From: Lachnospiraceae bacterium
GTDB lineage: Bacteria > Bacillota > Clostridia > Lachnospirales > Lachnospiraceae
Length of the DNA stretch: 64,000 nucleotides
NCBI GenBank assembly: GCA_017624235.1
Contig: JAGANL010000002.1
Location: 62,001 to 126,000 of the forward strand
Direction of reading: 5' to 3'
Below are positions 17,161-26,992 of the stretch, piece after piece. Position 1 is the stretch's first letter. The number at the start of each line of letters is the position of its first letter. The position numbers and the translations under genes are program-made. The notes under the pieces are model-generated. The model did not search any database and had not been told where the DNA came from. It saw only the letters and a list, made by a program, of their open reading frames with translations.

Positions 17161-18225
17161 TTAATTGGATTTCACTTCTTTCCAAAGTTCGTTATAAAGA
17201 GCATCTCCCTCATCACCGAGATAGTGGAAGGTTTCCAGTCCTTTGTAATCGGAGAGGGTCGGGAAAGCGATTTCGGAATTACGGATATCCTCATCCTCAA
17301 TCAGCGCTCTTGCCGCATCGTTCGGCGTGGAGTAGGTAATGTACTCAAAGTTCTTCAATGCGATATCCTCGCGGCACATGAAATCAATGAATTTCTGTGC
17401 ATTTTCCATATGGGGTGCATTTTTGGGGATGACCCAGCAGTCCAGCCATACGTTGGTTCCTTCCTTCGGAATCACGTATTCCAAATCCGGGTTTTCACGC
17501 TGTGTATAAATAGCTTCGCCGGAATAGATTACACCGATGGCAGCTTCGTTTCCAATCATCTTATCCCGCACCTGATCGATGACGTATGCCTGTACAAGAG
17601 GTTTCTGTTCAACCAGAGCATTTTTGGCTTCTTCCAGCTCGGCCGGATCGGTAGAGTTCATGGAATAGCCTTTCAGCTTCAAGGCTACCATAAAGGCATC
17701 TCTGACGGAATCCTGCATCAGAATATTGTCGGCATATTTTTCATTCCACAGCACAGACCAGCTGTCAATCGGTTCATCAACCATGGTCTTATTGTAAAGA
17801 ATGCCGACCGTACCCCAGCAGTAAGGGACGGAATATTTGTTTTCCGGGTCAAATTCCTTAGCCTGTTCATAATACTGTGCTCCGATGTTGGCCTTTGCAT
17901 TGGGTACCTGATCAAAATCGATTTCAGCTAACAGATCGTTTTCAATCATCTTCTGGATCATATAATCGGACGGGCATACGACATCATAGGCAGAAGCACC
18001 GGCCTCAATTTTAGGATACATGATCTCATTGGTTTCAAATTCATCGTATACGACCTTGATTCCTGTTTCCTCTTCAAACTGGGTAATGGTGTCGGGATCA
18101 ATATATTCTCCCCAGTTGTAGACGATGACTTCACCGTTTTTGGCGCTGTCCGAGGATGCTCCGCAGCCGGTAAAGAGTGTAGAGACACCAAGGATCAGTG
18201 TCAGAAGCAGTGTACGTTTTTTCAT
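17161..18225 (-). CDS. potD: Spermidine/putrescine-binding lipoprotein PotD
   Basis: Extracellular substrate-binding component of the PotABCD polyamine importer. The start at 18225 gives MKKRT, a hydrophobic segment and lipobox LFTGCG, so the mature Cys is acylated. The binding-protein body (VIVYNWGEYIDPDTITQFEE, IVYDEFETNEIMYPKIEAG region, WGTVGILYNK, GVIYSGEA, NVWLDCWVIPKNAP) is typical of PotD/PotF. 354 residues. AGGAGGAGAAC sits ahead of the ATG; in-frame upstream codons overlap potC's end and are not coding. Last gene of xre-potABCD. Confidence 0.95.
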   Translation of the reverse strand: MKKRTLLLTLILGVSTLFTGCGASSDSAKNGEVIVYNWGEYIDPDTITQFEEETGIKVVYDEFETNEIMYPKIEAGASAYDVVCPSDYMIQKMIENDLLAEIDFDQVPNAKANIGAQYYEQAKEFDPENKYSVPYCWGTVGILYNKTMVDEPIDSWSVLWNEKYADNILMQDSVRDAFMVALKLKGYSMNSTDPAELEEAKNALVEQKPLVQAYVIDQVRDKMIGNEAAIGVIYSGEAIYTQRENPDLEYVIPKEGTNVWLDCWVIPKNAPHMENAQKFIDFMCREDIALKNFEYITYSTPNDAARALIEDEDIRNSEIAFPTLSDYKGLETFHYLGDEGDALYNELWKEVKSN

Positions 18226-18241
18226 AATAGTTCTCCTCCTT

Positions 18242-19042
18242 TTATGCCTGATTCTTCCGGGACTTCTTTTCTCCTGCCTGATTTTTGCTGTTCGGCAGGA
18301 AATTGACAAGTATCAGAAGAATGAGTACCGTAATAAAGATCAGTGTAGAAAGTGCATACATTTCAGGCTTGATGCCCTTGCGCACTTCTGTATAGATTTT
18401 GGTCGAAAGAGTATCAAACCCAGGCCCCTTTGTAAAATGTGTTATTATGAAATCATCCAGGGACATGGTAAATGCCATCAGGAAACCGGAGCATACACCG
18501 GGCAGGATATCCGGAAAAATGACCTTAAAAAACGCATAGAGCGGGGACGCCCCGAGATCCAGTGCGGCTTCATAGGTATTGGGATTTAACTGCTTTAAGC
18601 GAGGCATGATGCTTAAAATCACATAAGGAATGTTAAAGGTTATGTGAGAGAGCAGTACGGTGGTAAATCCGAGCCGCATTTTTAAGGTGATAAAGAGCAG
18701 CATCAGGGAGATACCGGTCACGATTTCGGCATTCAGCATCGGAATATTGGTGATGCCTAAAAGCAGAGTACGTCCGCGCTTTTTCATACCGGTCAGAGAG
18801 ATGGCGGCTACCGTGCCGATGATGGTAGCAATCAGCGCGGACAGCAGAGCCAAAAGCAGGGTATTCTGCAAGGCCTGTAAGATAATGGAATCATCAAGCA
18901 GAGAGAAATACCACTTTCCGGTAAAGCCGCCCCATTTGGCACGTGTCTTGCTCGCATTGAAGGAAAGCACCATCAGGGTAACAATGGGAGCATAGAGGAA
19001 AATAAAAATCAGAATGATATATATTCTTTTCAGGAGCTTCAT
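18242..19042 (-). CDS. potC: Spermidine/putrescine ABC transporter permease PotC
   Basis: Inner-membrane subunit with six predicted helices; 266 residues. The EAA loop for the ATPase contact is seen as EAALDLGASPLYAFFKVIFP, and the end is Lys-rich. The start overlaps potB by 4 nt (ATGA), showing coupled expression. ABC permease family membership is clear; polyamine specificity follows from PotA, PotB and PotD neighbours. Confidence 0.94.
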   Translation of the reverse strand: MKLLKRIYIILIFIFLYAPIVTLMVLSFNASKTRAKWGGFTGKWYFSLLDDSIILQALQNTLLLALLSALIATIIGTVAAISLTGMKKRGRTLLLGITNIPMLNAEIVTGISLMLLFITLKMRLGFTTVLLSHITFNIPYVILSIMPRLKQLNPNTYEAALDLGASPLYAFFKVIFPDILPGVCSGFLMAFTMSLDDFIITHFTKGPGFDTLSTKIYTEVRKGIKPEMYALSTLIFITVLILLILVNFLPNSKNQAGEKKSRKNQA

Positions 19043-19857
19043 AGCATGCTTCCCTCCCCGTCCTTATCAAAAATAGCGGATAATGCCATGTTGACGATAA
19101 TAAACAGCATCAGCACAATGGAGAGTCCGCTGCCCAGATGCCAGTTGGAAGCCTGCGTAAATTCCTGTTCGATGACATTGCCGATCAACAGAATCTTGCT
19201 TCCGCCCAACAGATTGCTGATGACAAAGGTAGTCAGAGCCGGTACGAATACCATGGTGATGCCGCTGATGACTCCCGGCAGGCTTAAGGGAAGGATGACC
19301 TTCCAAAAGGTCTGTACACCGTTTGCTCCCAGATCTCTGGCGGCATTTACCACATTGGTATCAATTTTGCCCAATACATTGTAGATGGGAAGTACCATGA
19401 AGGGCAGAAAGTTGTATACCATACCGAGCACGATGGCAGACGGTGTATTGATAATATTTAAGGCGGGCAGATGTAAAAAGCTCAGCACGCTGTTAATGAC
19501 ACCTGTTTTTTCCAGAAGAGTCTGCCAGGCGAGGGTACGCAGCAGAAAGTTCATCCACATGGGAAGAATGAAGATAAACACGATAAAGCTGTGCTGGCTG
19601 ACCTGCATACCATTTAAAATCATGGCAAGCGGATAGGCAAGCAGCAGACAGATCATGGTGCTGAGCAGAGAAAGCCCAAGAGACAGAAGCAGCGCTTTGC
19701 TGTGTTCTGCCGTGAGCATGGCACTGATGTTTTCCAGGGTAAAGGCACCGGTCTTATCCGTCAGGCCGTAGTAAAAAATCATACACAGCGGAATCAGGAT
19801 AAAGGACACTGCCCAGAATATATATGGAGTTGACAGATATTTGCTTTTACTGTTCAT
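19039..19857 (-). CDS. potB: Spermidine/putrescine ABC transporter permease PotB
   Basis: Membrane subunit, 272 residues, with first helix at [20 protein letters not shown] and EAA loop [20 protein letters not shown] take ATG 19857 ([14 protein letters not shown]), preceded 12 nt upstream by GAGGAGG that lies within the end of potA; the ATG at 19878 is the alternative start. The overlap with potA (11 nt) and with potC is typical of a tightly coupled operon. Confidence 0.93.
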   Translation of the reverse strand: MNSKSKYLSTPYIFWAVSFILIPLCMIFYYGLTDKTGAFTLENISAMLTAEHSKALLLSLGLSLLSTMICLLLAYPLAMILNGMQVSQHSFIVFIFILPMWMNFLLRTLAWQTLLEKTGVINSVLSFLHLPALNIINTPSAIVLGMVYNFLPFMVLPIYNVLGKIDTNVVNAARDLGANGVQTFWKVILPLSLPGVISGITMVFVPALTTFVISNLLGGSKILLIGNVIEQEFTQASNWHLGSGLSIVLMLFIIVNMALSAIFDKDGEGSML

Positions 19858-20923
19858 CGATTCCGATTGCCTCCTCATCCTCTGAAGCAGGTTTATTCAT
19901 AATCTGAATGTTAAAGGGATCTACACGTATGCCGACTTTTTCTCCGACCGGGTGCATGACTGTGGAATGAACAAGCCATTCAAAGCCGTTTGCCATGACC
20001 TCCATTTCGTAATGTACACCTTTGAAGATCAGATGGGAAACGGTTCCTTCGATCGTTCCGGCAGAGGGGGCGGTCAGCTCCACATCCTCCGGACGGATGA
20101 CCACATCCACCGGTTGATTGTCGCCAAAGCCCTTGTCTACGCAGGCAAATCGGGCGCCCAGAATATTGACAAGCTCATCATGCACCATAATGGAGGGGAT
20201 GATGTTGCTGTCACCGATAAAATCGGCCACAAAAGCATTTTCCGGTTCGTTGTAGATGCTTTCCGGTGTACCGATCTGCTGGATATAACCCTGGTTCATA
20301 ACGACAATGGTGTCGGACATGGTGAGGGCTTCCTCCTGATCATGCGTGACATAGATGAAGGTAATGCCAAGCTCGTTTTTTAAACGAATCAGTTCATACT
20401 GCATATCCTGACGCAGCTTCAGATCCAGTGCACCGAGCGGCTCATCCAGTAAAAGTACCTTGGGTTCATTGACAATGGCGCGGGCAATAGCGATACGCTG
20501 CTGCTGGCCGCCGCTTAAGGAATCCGGCATACGTTTTTCATAGCCGTCCAGATTGACAAGCTTCAGAGCATATTTGATTTTGTCATCGATATAGGCTTTG
20601 CTCTTATTTTTGATCTTTAAACCAAAAGCAATATTTTCTGCAATATTCATATGCGGAAAGAGGGCGTATTTTTGGAAGACCGTATTTAACTGCCTTTTGT
20701 TAGGCGGCAGTTTGGTGATGTCTTTGCCACCGGAAAGAACCTGCCCCTTATCCGGTGTTTCAAAACCGCCGATGATACGCAGGGTAGTCGTCTTTCCGCA
20801 GCCGCTTGGCCCAAGCAAGGTCAGAAATTCATTTTCCCGAATATAGAGGTTCAGGTCATCCAGTACGATGTTATCTCCATAGGATTTGGTAATACCGACT
20901 AAGTCAATCAGTTTTTCTTTCAT
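19847..20923 (-). CDS. potA: Spermidine/putrescine ABC transporter ATP-binding protein PotA
   Basis: Cytoplasmic ATPase, 358 residues: Walker [11 protein letters not shown]-loop QKYALFPH, signature [14 protein letters not shown], Walker [13 protein letters not shown], switch His in YVTHDQEEA, and a C-terminal TOBE/regulatory domain (residues ~240-350) as in PotA/MalK. Start ATG 20923 follows AAAGG by 7 nt; the ATG at 20938 gives five extra residues. First transport gene, 42 nt after the regulator. Confidence 0.95.
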   Translation of the reverse strand: MKEKLIDLVGITKSYGDNIVLDDLNLYIRENEFLTLLGPSGCGKTTTLRIIGGFETPDKGQVLSGGKDITKLPPNKRQLNTVFQKYALFPHMNIAENIAFGLKIKNKSKAYIDDKIKYALKLVNLDGYEKRMPDSLSGGQQQRIAIARAIVNEPKVLLLDEPLGALDLKLRQDMQYELIRLKNELGITFIYVTHDQEEALTMSDTIVVMNQGYIQQIGTPESIYNEPENAFVADFIGDSNIIPSIMVHDELVNILGARFACVDKGFGDNQPVDVVIRPEDVELTAPSAGTIEGTVSHLIFKGVHYEMEVMANGFEWLVHSTVMHPVGEKVGIRVDPFNIQIMNKPASEDEEAIGIDEQ

Positions 20924-20965
20924 GGTCGTGCCTTTCATATGTAAAATAATATAAGGATATTAGTT

Positions 20966-21505
20966 TCAGAAGCTTGGTGGACTGCTGATCCAGAGCAGGG
21001 TTGCACCAGTCTTTGCGTGTGCTTCAATATAGTGAGTGGTGGATGACGTAAAATAGAAGGATTCTCCCTTCTTTGCCCGATAACGGTTCTTGCCCAGATG
21101 AATGGTAATGCTTCCGGACAGGACATAGCCAAATTCCTCCCCTTCATGGGGATTGTCCGGGTAGGTGGAGCCGCCGGGAGCAAGGGTCAGCCGAATGGGC
21201 TCCATCATATTTTTCTGTGCATTGGGGATGATCCATTCGATTTTGTTGTGCAGGTCTTCATCCACCTTTTCAAAGTAGTCTGTATCGCGGAACACAATCT
21301 GTTCCTCCGAGTCTTCACTGAAAAATTCCTTCAGGTCAGAGCCAAGACATTGCAGGATATCTACGAGGGTGGCAATGGAAGGTGATGTCAGATCCCGTTC
21401 CACCTGTGAGATAAACCCTTTGGACAGCTCGGCACGATCTGCCAGCTCCTCCTGGGTCAGTCCCTTCTGGACACGCAGCTCCTTTAACTTCATTCCGATT
21501 TTCAT
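20966..21505 (-). CDS. XRE-cupin regulator of the polyamine operon
   Basis: A 179-residue regulator with an N-terminal helix-turn-helix (LKELRVQKGLTQEELADRAE, SKGFISQVERDLTSPSIATL) and a C-terminal cupin domain (GEEFGYVLSGSITIHLG, KKGESFYFTS), the arrangement of PuuR-like polyamine sensors. Start ATG 21505 follows AAGGA; the longer frame from 21556 has no site. It is the first gene of a unit with potABCD, so it probably autoregulates through the operator at 21526-21554. The ligand is inferred, not shown. Confidence 0.9.
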   Translation of the reverse strand: MKIGMKLKELRVQKGLTQEELADRAELSKGFISQVERDLTSPSIATLVDILQCLGSDLKEFFSEDSEEQIVFRDTDYFEKVDEDLHNKIEWIIPNAQKNMMEPIRLTLAPGGSTYPDNPHEGEEFGYVLSGSITIHLGKNRYRAKKGESFYFTSSTTHYIEAHAKTGATLLWISSPPSF

Positions 21506-21525
21506 TTGCAGTCCTTCTTCCAATA

Positions 21526-21554
21526 TGTAAACAAAAAGTTTACTTTTGCTAAAC
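21526..21554. promoter_or_regulatory. Candidate operator of the XRE-cupin regulator (three half-sites)
   Basis: GTAAACAAAAAGTTTAC (21526-21542) is a palindrome; the right arm also pairs with CTAAAC at 21549-21554 through TTTTG. That gives three half-sites about 11 bp apart, located just downstream of the predicted minus-strand start and before the regulator ATG, where a bound protein would block transcription. Confidence 0.6.
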
Positions 21555-21568
21555 AAACACTAGAATTT

Positions 21569-21596
21569 ATTATACAGGGAAGTGTGGGAAAGTCAA
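21569..21596 (-). promoter_or_regulatory. Promoter of xre-potABCD
   Basis: On the minus strand TTGACT (21591-21596) and TATAAT (21569-21574) are 16 bp apart, with the operator immediately downstream. Confidence 0.7.
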
Positions 21597-21616
21597 TGTA
21601 AAAATTGTAAAATATA

Positions 21617-21645
21617 TTAACAAAATGGTGAGGGTATGGTAAAAT
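21617..21645 (+). promoter_or_regulatory. Promoter of the lactonase-family gene
   Basis: TTAACA (21617-21622) and TAAAAT (21640-21645) are 17 bp apart, 30 nt ahead of the ATG at 21676. Confidence 0.6.
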
Positions 21646-21675
21646 AATAAAAGTACGCGAAACGGAGGAATCCAA

Positions 21676-22743
21676 ATGAAGAATGATAAGTATGTAGCTT
21701 ATGTTTCCACTTATACGACAAAGGGAGACAAGCATGGAATTAAAATCTATGATGTAGACTTAAAGCACGGAAGGCTGACAGAAAAGGATCAGGTGGAGAT
21801 TACCAATTCTTCGTATGTTACGATTTCCCATAATCGGAAATATCTCTATTCCATTACTGATTTTGGTGTGGAGGCTTATGAAATTCAGGCAGATGGCTCC
21901 TTGAATGTAATCAATCACGCATCCATTAATGGTATGAGGGGATGCTATCTGTCCACGGATTATGAGGACAGATATTTGTTCGTTGCCGGATATCATGATG
22001 GCAAGATTACGGTTCTTAGAGTGAAGGAAAACGGTGAGATTGGTGAGATTACGGATGAGGTGTTTCACAAGGGGCTTGGAAGCATTGCAGAACGGAATTT
22101 CCGGCCGCATGTAAGCTGTGTGAAAATGATCAGAGATAATAAATATCTGCTGGCAGCGGATCTGGGGATGGATCACGTGAATGTCTATCGCCTGAATCAC
22201 GAAACGGGAAAGATCAAGCAGGCCGATGTCATTCGGAGTGAACAGGAATCGGCGCCGAGACATGTGAAGATTTCCAAGGATGGTCGGTTTGTGTATATTG
22301 TTCATGAACTGAAAAATTATATTGATGTCTATACTTATAAAGAAGTGAATGATAATCCGTTTTTTGACAAGATACAGACGATTTCCACATTGAATAATTA
22401 TCATGCAGGCGGCTCGGCAGCAAGTGCGCTGAACTTTTCGGATGATGATGAATATGTAATCAGTTCCAATGCAGGTGATAACAGTGTGATTGTTTATAAG
22501 ATGGATCGCCGGGATGGCATGCTGACCAAGCTGTTCTGTCTGCCAATCAGCGGTGATTATCCGAAGGATGCGACGCTGTTCCCGGATAACAAGCATCTGG
22601 TGTCTTTAAATCATGAATCCAATACGATGACCTTCTTTAATGTGGATCTGAAAAAAGGGCTGATCGTTATGAATGGAAAAGAAATGTCGGTAGACCGTCC
22701 GAACTGTATTATTTTCCATAAGCTTATGTCGGAAGAGGGATAA
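21676..22743 (+). CDS. Lactonase-family beta-propeller protein
   Basis: A 355-residue seven-bladed propeller related to 6-phosphogluconolactonase (Pgl/YkgB, COG2706): blade motifs such as YLYSITDFGVEAYEI, YLFVAGYHDGKITVLRV, RHVKISKDGRFVYIVHE, VISSNAGDNSVIVYKMD and the final IIFHK. Start ATG 21676 follows ACGGAGGA. There is no pentose-phosphate gene next to it, so the lactonase reaction is only an assignment by family; divergent-promoter neighbours are the polyamine genes. Single-gene unit with its own promoter and terminator. Confidence 0.8.
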   Translation: MKNDKYVAYVSTYTTKGDKHGIKIYDVDLKHGRLTEKDQVEITNSSYVTISHNRKYLYSITDFGVEAYEIQADGSLNVINHASINGMRGCYLSTDYEDRYLFVAGYHDGKITVLRVKENGEIGEITDEVFHKGLGSIAERNFRPHVSCVKMIRDNKYLLAADLGMDHVNVYRLNHETGKIKQADVIRSEQESAPRHVKISKDGRFVYIVHELKNYIDVYTYKEVNDNPFFDKIQTISTLNNYHAGGSAASALNFSDDDEYVISSNAGDNSVIVYKMDRRDGMLTKLFCLPISGDYPKDATLFPDNKHLVSLNHESNTMTFFNVDLKKGLIVMNGKEMSVDRPNCIIFHKLMSEEG

Positions 22744-22782
22744 GCGGTCATAGAATCGGAGCGATGGAAAAGAAGTAAATCG

Positions 22783-22835
22783 AAAAGGAGTGCCGTAAAA
22801 TAACGGAAATATGGTTATTTTACAGCACTCCTTTT
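22783..22835. terminator. Bidirectional terminator between the lactonase gene and aroC
   Basis: A long stem, AAAAGGAGTGC...GTAAAATAAC with GTTATTTTAC...GCACTCCTTTT (about 22 bp with one mismatch), ends in T runs on both strands. Confidence 0.9.
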
Positions 22836-22858
22836 GTATGTTATATCAGCAGATTTTT

Positions 22859-23956
22859 TTACTGATATAATTCCATGATCCTGTCCAGCCGGGAGCTCAT
22901 GTTTACCAGAAGAGCATCTGCCAGCGTAATGGCGGCCATGGATTCTACGACAACGACTGCACGGGGAACGATGACCGGATCATGTCTGCCTTTGATTTGT
23001 ACCTGAATTTCCTCGCCGTTTTTATTTACGGTATTTTGACTGCTGAAAATAGAGGGTGTCGGTTTGATATGAGCACGCAGCAGGATAGGAGAACCGTCAC
23101 TGATACCGCCCAGGATGCCACCGGCATGATTGGTCTGTTTGGCAATCTGACCGTCCCTGATACAGAAAGCGTCATTGTTGGCGGAACCGGTAGTCTGGGA
23201 ACAAAGCGTTCCGTCACCGATTTCTACTGCTTTTACGGCACCGATGGACATAATGGCCTTGGCAAGAGAAGCATCCAGCTTTTCAAAGACAGGTTCGCCA
23301 AGACCGGCAGGTACGTGAAGCATCCGGCACTCGATCACACCTCCGGCAGAATCGAGATTTTTCATACACTGCTCCAGATATTTTTCGGCTTGTAAGGAGG
23401 CCTCACGGTCCGGCATTGCGGTCGGTGTATCCAGAATAGCGGAGGCATCAAAATGCGCGGGATCTATAGAGACAGGGCCAATCGAACGGGTATAGGCCTG
23501 CACTTCGATTCCCATGGTTTTCAACAGCTTTGCGGCAATGGCACCGGCAGCCACACGGCCAATGGTCTCCCGGCCGGAGGAACGTCCGCCGCCTCTGTAA
23601 TCCCGAAAACCGTATTTGGCATCAAAGGTATAATCCGCATGACCGGGGCGATAATAGGATGCAATTTCACTGTAGTCATGCGATTTCTGTGAGGTATTGG
23701 GAACCATCATGGAAATGGGGGTTCCGGTGGTATGTCCTTCAAATACACCGGAGAGGATTTCCACGCAGTCATCCTCTTTACGGGGAGTGGCAAAACGCGA
23801 CTGTCCGGGTTTGCGTCTGTTTAAATAGAGCTGGATATCTTCCTCGGTAAGAGGAAGTCCGGCGGGGCAGCCGTCGACGACTACGCCAAGAGCCTTCCCA
23901 TGGGATTCTCCCCAGGTGGTAAGCTTAAATATTGTTCCAAATGATGAACCGGCCAT
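22859..23956 (-). CDS. aroC: Chorismate synthase
   Basis: Last step of the shikimate pathway: converts 5-enolpyruvylshikimate-3-phosphate to chorismate using reduced FMN. Signatures are TTWGESHG at the N-terminus, GFRDYRGGGRSSGRETIGRV (residues ~95-115) and SNDAFCIRDG-type and KPTPSI blocks later; 365 residues is standard. I start at 23956 (AGSSFGTIFKLTTWGESHG), after GGAG 9 nt upstream; the 24067 start is upstream extension without a site. No other aro genes are adjacent. Confidence 0.95.
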   Translation of the reverse strand: MAGSSFGTIFKLTTWGESHGKALGVVVDGCPAGLPLTEEDIQLYLNRRKPGQSRFATPRKEDDCVEILSGVFEGHTTGTPISMMVPNTSQKSHDYSEIASYYRPGHADYTFDAKYGFRDYRGGGRSSGRETIGRVAAGAIAAKLLKTMGIEVQAYTRSIGPVSIDPAHFDASAILDTPTAMPDREASLQAEKYLEQCMKNLDSAGGVIECRMLHVPAGLGEPVFEKLDASLAKAIMSIGAVKAVEIGDGTLCSQTTGSANNDAFCIRDGQIAKQTNHAGGILGGISDGSPILLRAHIKPTPSIFSSQNTVNKNGEEIQVQIKGRHDPVIVPRAVVVVESMAAITLADALLVNMSSRLDRIMELYQ

Positions 23957-24226
23957 GCAAGTACATCTCCTTTTCCTGATAAATGTGTCGTGTATGATGT
24001 GTACACTGGTGCTCTTTATTATAGCGAAAAGAGAATGTGGGTTCAAGCGGAAAGTCGGGTTTGCCACCCAAAATGTCAGTATTTGTAAAAAGTGTTGGAA
24101 TATTCGTAAAAAAAGGTGTACATTTGAAAAAAATGTGTTAACATAAAGTCATATATATGGGCAGAAAGTACGAGAAACATGCCTGACACAAAAATCAGAA
24201 AATTTAGACAAAAGGAATTTCCATAC

Positions 24227-25294
24227 ATGCTGCAGAAAACGTGGTCTGAAAGAAGTGTTTCAAGACTTCTTCAATTTGGAAAAAAGCATAAATATATGAA
24301 GCTGCCGGTCATTCTGGCAATTTTGATTGTATTATGTACGGCAAAAGCAGGGGCATATTTTGCGTCCAACGGAAAAAAATATGCGTCGGTTGCAGTGGTG
24401 CTGTTGTTTTATGCAATGAGCAGCAGCTTTTCGTTCCCGGCTCTTGCGGGAGAAAATCATGCCGGGCTGTCTCTTACTGAAACGGTGCCGGTTCCAGAAG
24501 CGTATGCTGCATGGAATGTGGAAAGGGAAGAGCAGGTGGAGCTTCTGGATGACAGCGATGTGCTGGACGGTTATGAGGATGCAGAACTGGATAAACTGGA
24601 GGATGTGGATAAATATACGGTGGATGAAATTCTGGCTGAAAATAAAGAACTCGGCATTTCGCCGTCGGTACCACGGGAGGACAGCAGGAATCTGACGGAG
24701 GAGGGTGCTTTGGGTGAGGTGGTATTTGATAAGAATGACTGGAGGCTTCTGTTGATCAATAAGCAGCATCCGATACCGGAGGACTATACCTTTGAGCTGG
24801 GAACCATCAAGGGTGCCATGAAATGTGATAAGCGGATTCTGGAGGATCTGCTTTCCATGCTACAGGGTGCCAAGGAGGATGGAGTCAGTCTGGTAATCTG
24901 TTCGCCCTATCGTGATTTGAATCGTCAGGAGGTTCTTTTTAACCGTAAGATCAAGGCTTATATGGGCAGAGGCATGAGCTATATGGATGCCTATAAAACG
25001 GCTTCTCAGGCTGTAACGGTTCCGGGAGCCAGTGAACACCAGATTGGGCTGGCACTGGATATTATTACGAACGGTTATTCGACGCTGGATGAAGGCTTCG
25101 GAGAGACAGAGGCCGGTAAATGGCTTGCGGAGCATAGCTGTGAATATGGCTTTATCCTGCGATATCCGCAGGGAAAGGAATATATTACAAGTATCGAGTA
25201 TGAGCCGTGGCATTTCCGTTATGTGGGAAAGGATGCGGCAATGGTCATTACACAGAAGGGCATTACGCTGGAGGAGTTTGTGGAAAATCTTTAA
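24227..25294 (+). CDS. VanY-family D-alanyl-D-alanine carboxypeptidase, membrane-anchored
   Basis: Trims the terminal D-Ala of peptidoglycan stem peptides outside the membrane. Two hydrophobic segments (about residues 25-45 and 52-72) precede an acidic linker and the zinc peptidase domain: CSPYRDLNRQEVLF, SEHQIGLALD with His271 and Asp278, and EPWHFRYVG with His329. The first segment may be a signal anchor. AAGGA lies 10 nt before ATG 24227; ATG 24179 gives 16 more residues but has a poor site. VanY/VanX can be distinguished only by assay; general PG maturation is likely, not vancomycin resistance as no van genes are near. Confidence 0.88.
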   Translation: MLQKTWSERSVSRLLQFGKKHKYMKLPVILAILIVLCTAKAGAYFASNGKKYASVAVVLLFYAMSSSFSFPALAGENHAGLSLTETVPVPEAYAAWNVEREEQVELLDDSDVLDGYEDAELDKLEDVDKYTVDEILAENKELGISPSVPREDSRNLTEEGALGEVVFDKNDWRLLLINKQHPIPEDYTFELGTIKGAMKCDKRILEDLLSMLQGAKEDGVSLVICSPYRDLNRQEVLFNRKIKAYMGRGMSYMDAYKTASQAVTVPGASEHQIGLALDIITNGYSTLDEGFGETEAGKWLAEHSCEYGFILRYPQGKEYITSIEYEPWHFRYVGKDAAMVITQKGITLEEFVENL

Positions 25295-25360
25295 GGAACT
25301 GCCTTCGGGAACGTGAGATCAAAAAATGTAGCAGACAGAAAGGCATGGTTATCGGATAGA

Positions 25361-26503
25361 ATGGAAAAAAGCGGAACCTATAAATTGTTAAAAAGAGAAG
25401 GCCTTGCAAAACGCGGGGAATTTCATACGGTACACGGGGTGATTCAGACACCGGTATTTATGAATGTAGGAACAGCAGCGGCCATTAAAGGAGCGGTTTC
25501 TACCGAAGATTTAGAGCGAATCGGTACGCAGGTAGAACTGTCCAATACGTATCATCTGCATGTAAGACCGGGCGATGAGGTCATAAAAAAGCTGGGCGGT
25601 CTGCACAGGTTTATGGTATGGGATAAGCCGATTTTGACAGATTCGGGTGGATTTCAGGTGTTTTCTCTGGCAGGACTCCGTAAAATCAGGGAAGAGGGAG
25701 TTTATTTCAATTCCCATATAGACGGGCGTAAAATTTTTATGGGACCGGAGGAGAGTATGCGGATTCAGTCCAATCTGGCATCGACAATCGCCATGGCGTT
25801 TGATGAGTGTCCGTCCAGCCGGGCGGATCGGACATACGTGCAAAATTCGGTAGAGAGGACGACCCGGTGGCTGGAACGCTGCAAAAAGGAGATGCAGCGT
25901 CTGAACGGATTGGAAGATACGATCAATCCAAATCAGCTTCTGTTTGGAATCAATCAGGGAGCCGTGTTTGCAGATATCCGAATAGAACATGCGAAGCGTA
26001 TTGCGGAGATGGAGCTGGATGGTTATGCCATCGGCGGTCTTGCGGTAGGGGAATCGCATGAGGAGATGTATCATATTATTGAAGAGACAGTACCTTATCT
26101 TCCGAAGGAAAAGCCGACCTATCTGATGGGAGTGGGAACTCCGGCTAATATTCTCGAGGCAGTAGAACGGGGGGTGGATTTCTTTGATTGCGTTTATCCG
26201 ACCAGAAACGGCAGGCATGCGCATTTGTATACCAATCAGGGTAAAATCAATCTGCTGAATGCCAGATATGAGCTGGATGAGAGGCCTATTGAAGAGGGAT
26301 GTCAGTGTCCGACCTGCAGACGCTACTCCAGAGCCTATATCCGGCATCTGTTAAAAGCAAAAGAAATGCTTGGAATGCGGTTGTGCGTACTTCATAATCT
26401 GTATTTTTACAATAAAATGATGGAAGAAATCCGTGACGCATTGGATGAAGGAAGATTTGCAGAGTATAAGAAACAGAAGCTGGCCGGTATGGAAGCGGAT
26501 TGA
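25361..26503 (+). CDS. tgt: tRNA-guanine(34) transglycosylase
   Basis: Exchanges guanine 34 for preQ1 in tRNAs with GUN anticodons, the key insertion step of queuosine. Signatures: SGGFQVFSLAGLRKI, GGLAVGESHEEM, FFDCVYPTRNGRHAH with the nucleophilic Asp in the preceding FFDC segment, and the zinc site CQCPTCRRYS plus the late His in VLHN. 380 residues. Start ATG 25361 is 5 codons before the conserved GLAKRGEFHTVHG; longer starts are not supported. No queCDEF genes here. Confidence 0.94.
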   Translation: MEKSGTYKLLKREGLAKRGEFHTVHGVIQTPVFMNVGTAAAIKGAVSTEDLERIGTQVELSNTYHLHVRPGDEVIKKLGGLHRFMVWDKPILTDSGGFQVFSLAGLRKIREEGVYFNSHIDGRKIFMGPEESMRIQSNLASTIAMAFDECPSSRADRTYVQNSVERTTRWLERCKKEMQRLNGLEDTINPNQLLFGINQGAVFADIRIEHAKRIAEMELDGYAIGGLAVGESHEEMYHIIEETVPYLPKEKPTYLMGVGTPANILEAVERGVDFFDCVYPTRNGRHAHLYTNQGKINLLNARYELDERPIEEGCQCPTCRRYSRAYIRHLLKAKEMLGMRLCVLHNLYFYNKMMEEIRDALDEGRFAEYKKQKLAGMEAD

Positions 26504-26553
26504 GCGTTTCCCTTATGATTGGAACATTCAAATATAAAATCTTTCAAAAGTCC

Positions 26554-26582
26554 TTGCGGGAATGGCAAAATTTGTGTATGAT
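26554..26582 (+). promoter_or_regulatory. Promoter of yajC
   Basis: TTGCGG (26554-26559) and TATGAT (26577-26582), 17-bp spacing, 44 nt ahead of the ATG. Confidence 0.65.
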
Positions 26583-26626
26583 ACTTTTTGTTGAATACAA
26601 TTAGACTCTAGGAGGAAATGAGAAAA

Positions 26627-26938
26627 ATGGGTATCTTGATGAGTGCAGATGCAGCAGCGGCAACAGGAACAGGAGCTTTCATGCTGATTTACATTGTGGT
26701 AATCGTAGCATTTATTTACTTTTTAATGATTCGTCCGCAGAAGAAGGAACAGAAGAGAATGGGAGCTATGCTTTCAGCTTTGGAAATTGGTGACAGCATT
26801 CTGACGAACAGTGGATTTTACGGTATTGTCATTGATATTACAGATGACACGGTCATTGTAGAGTTTGGCAATAACAAAAATTGTCGTATCCCGATGCAGA
26901 AGACAGCCATTGCGCAGGTTGAGAAGGCGGGAGAATAA
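26627..26938 (+). CDS. yajC: Preprotein translocase subunit YajC
   Basis: Small single-span membrane protein associated with SecDF. An N-terminal helix (TGAFMLIYIVVIVAFIYFLM, residues ~16-36) is followed by the conserved IRPQKKEQKRMGAMLSALEIGD and an OB-like cytoplasmic domain with DSILTNSGFYGIV. The ribosome site GGAGG precedes two ATGs; 26627 (11 nt spacing, 103 residues) is favoured over 26618 (2 nt). It follows tgt, the usual tgt-yajC order; secDF is not adjacent here. Confidence 0.93.
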   Translation: MGILMSADAAAATGTGAFMLIYIVVIVAFIYFLMIRPQKKEQKRMGAMLSALEIGDSILTNSGFYGIVIDITDDTVIVEFGNNKNCRIPMQKTAIAQVEKAGE

Positions 26939-26992
26939 AAAGGATAAAGTTCTGAAGGCGGTATTGCCAGAAAGCATCATAAAACAGAAGGA

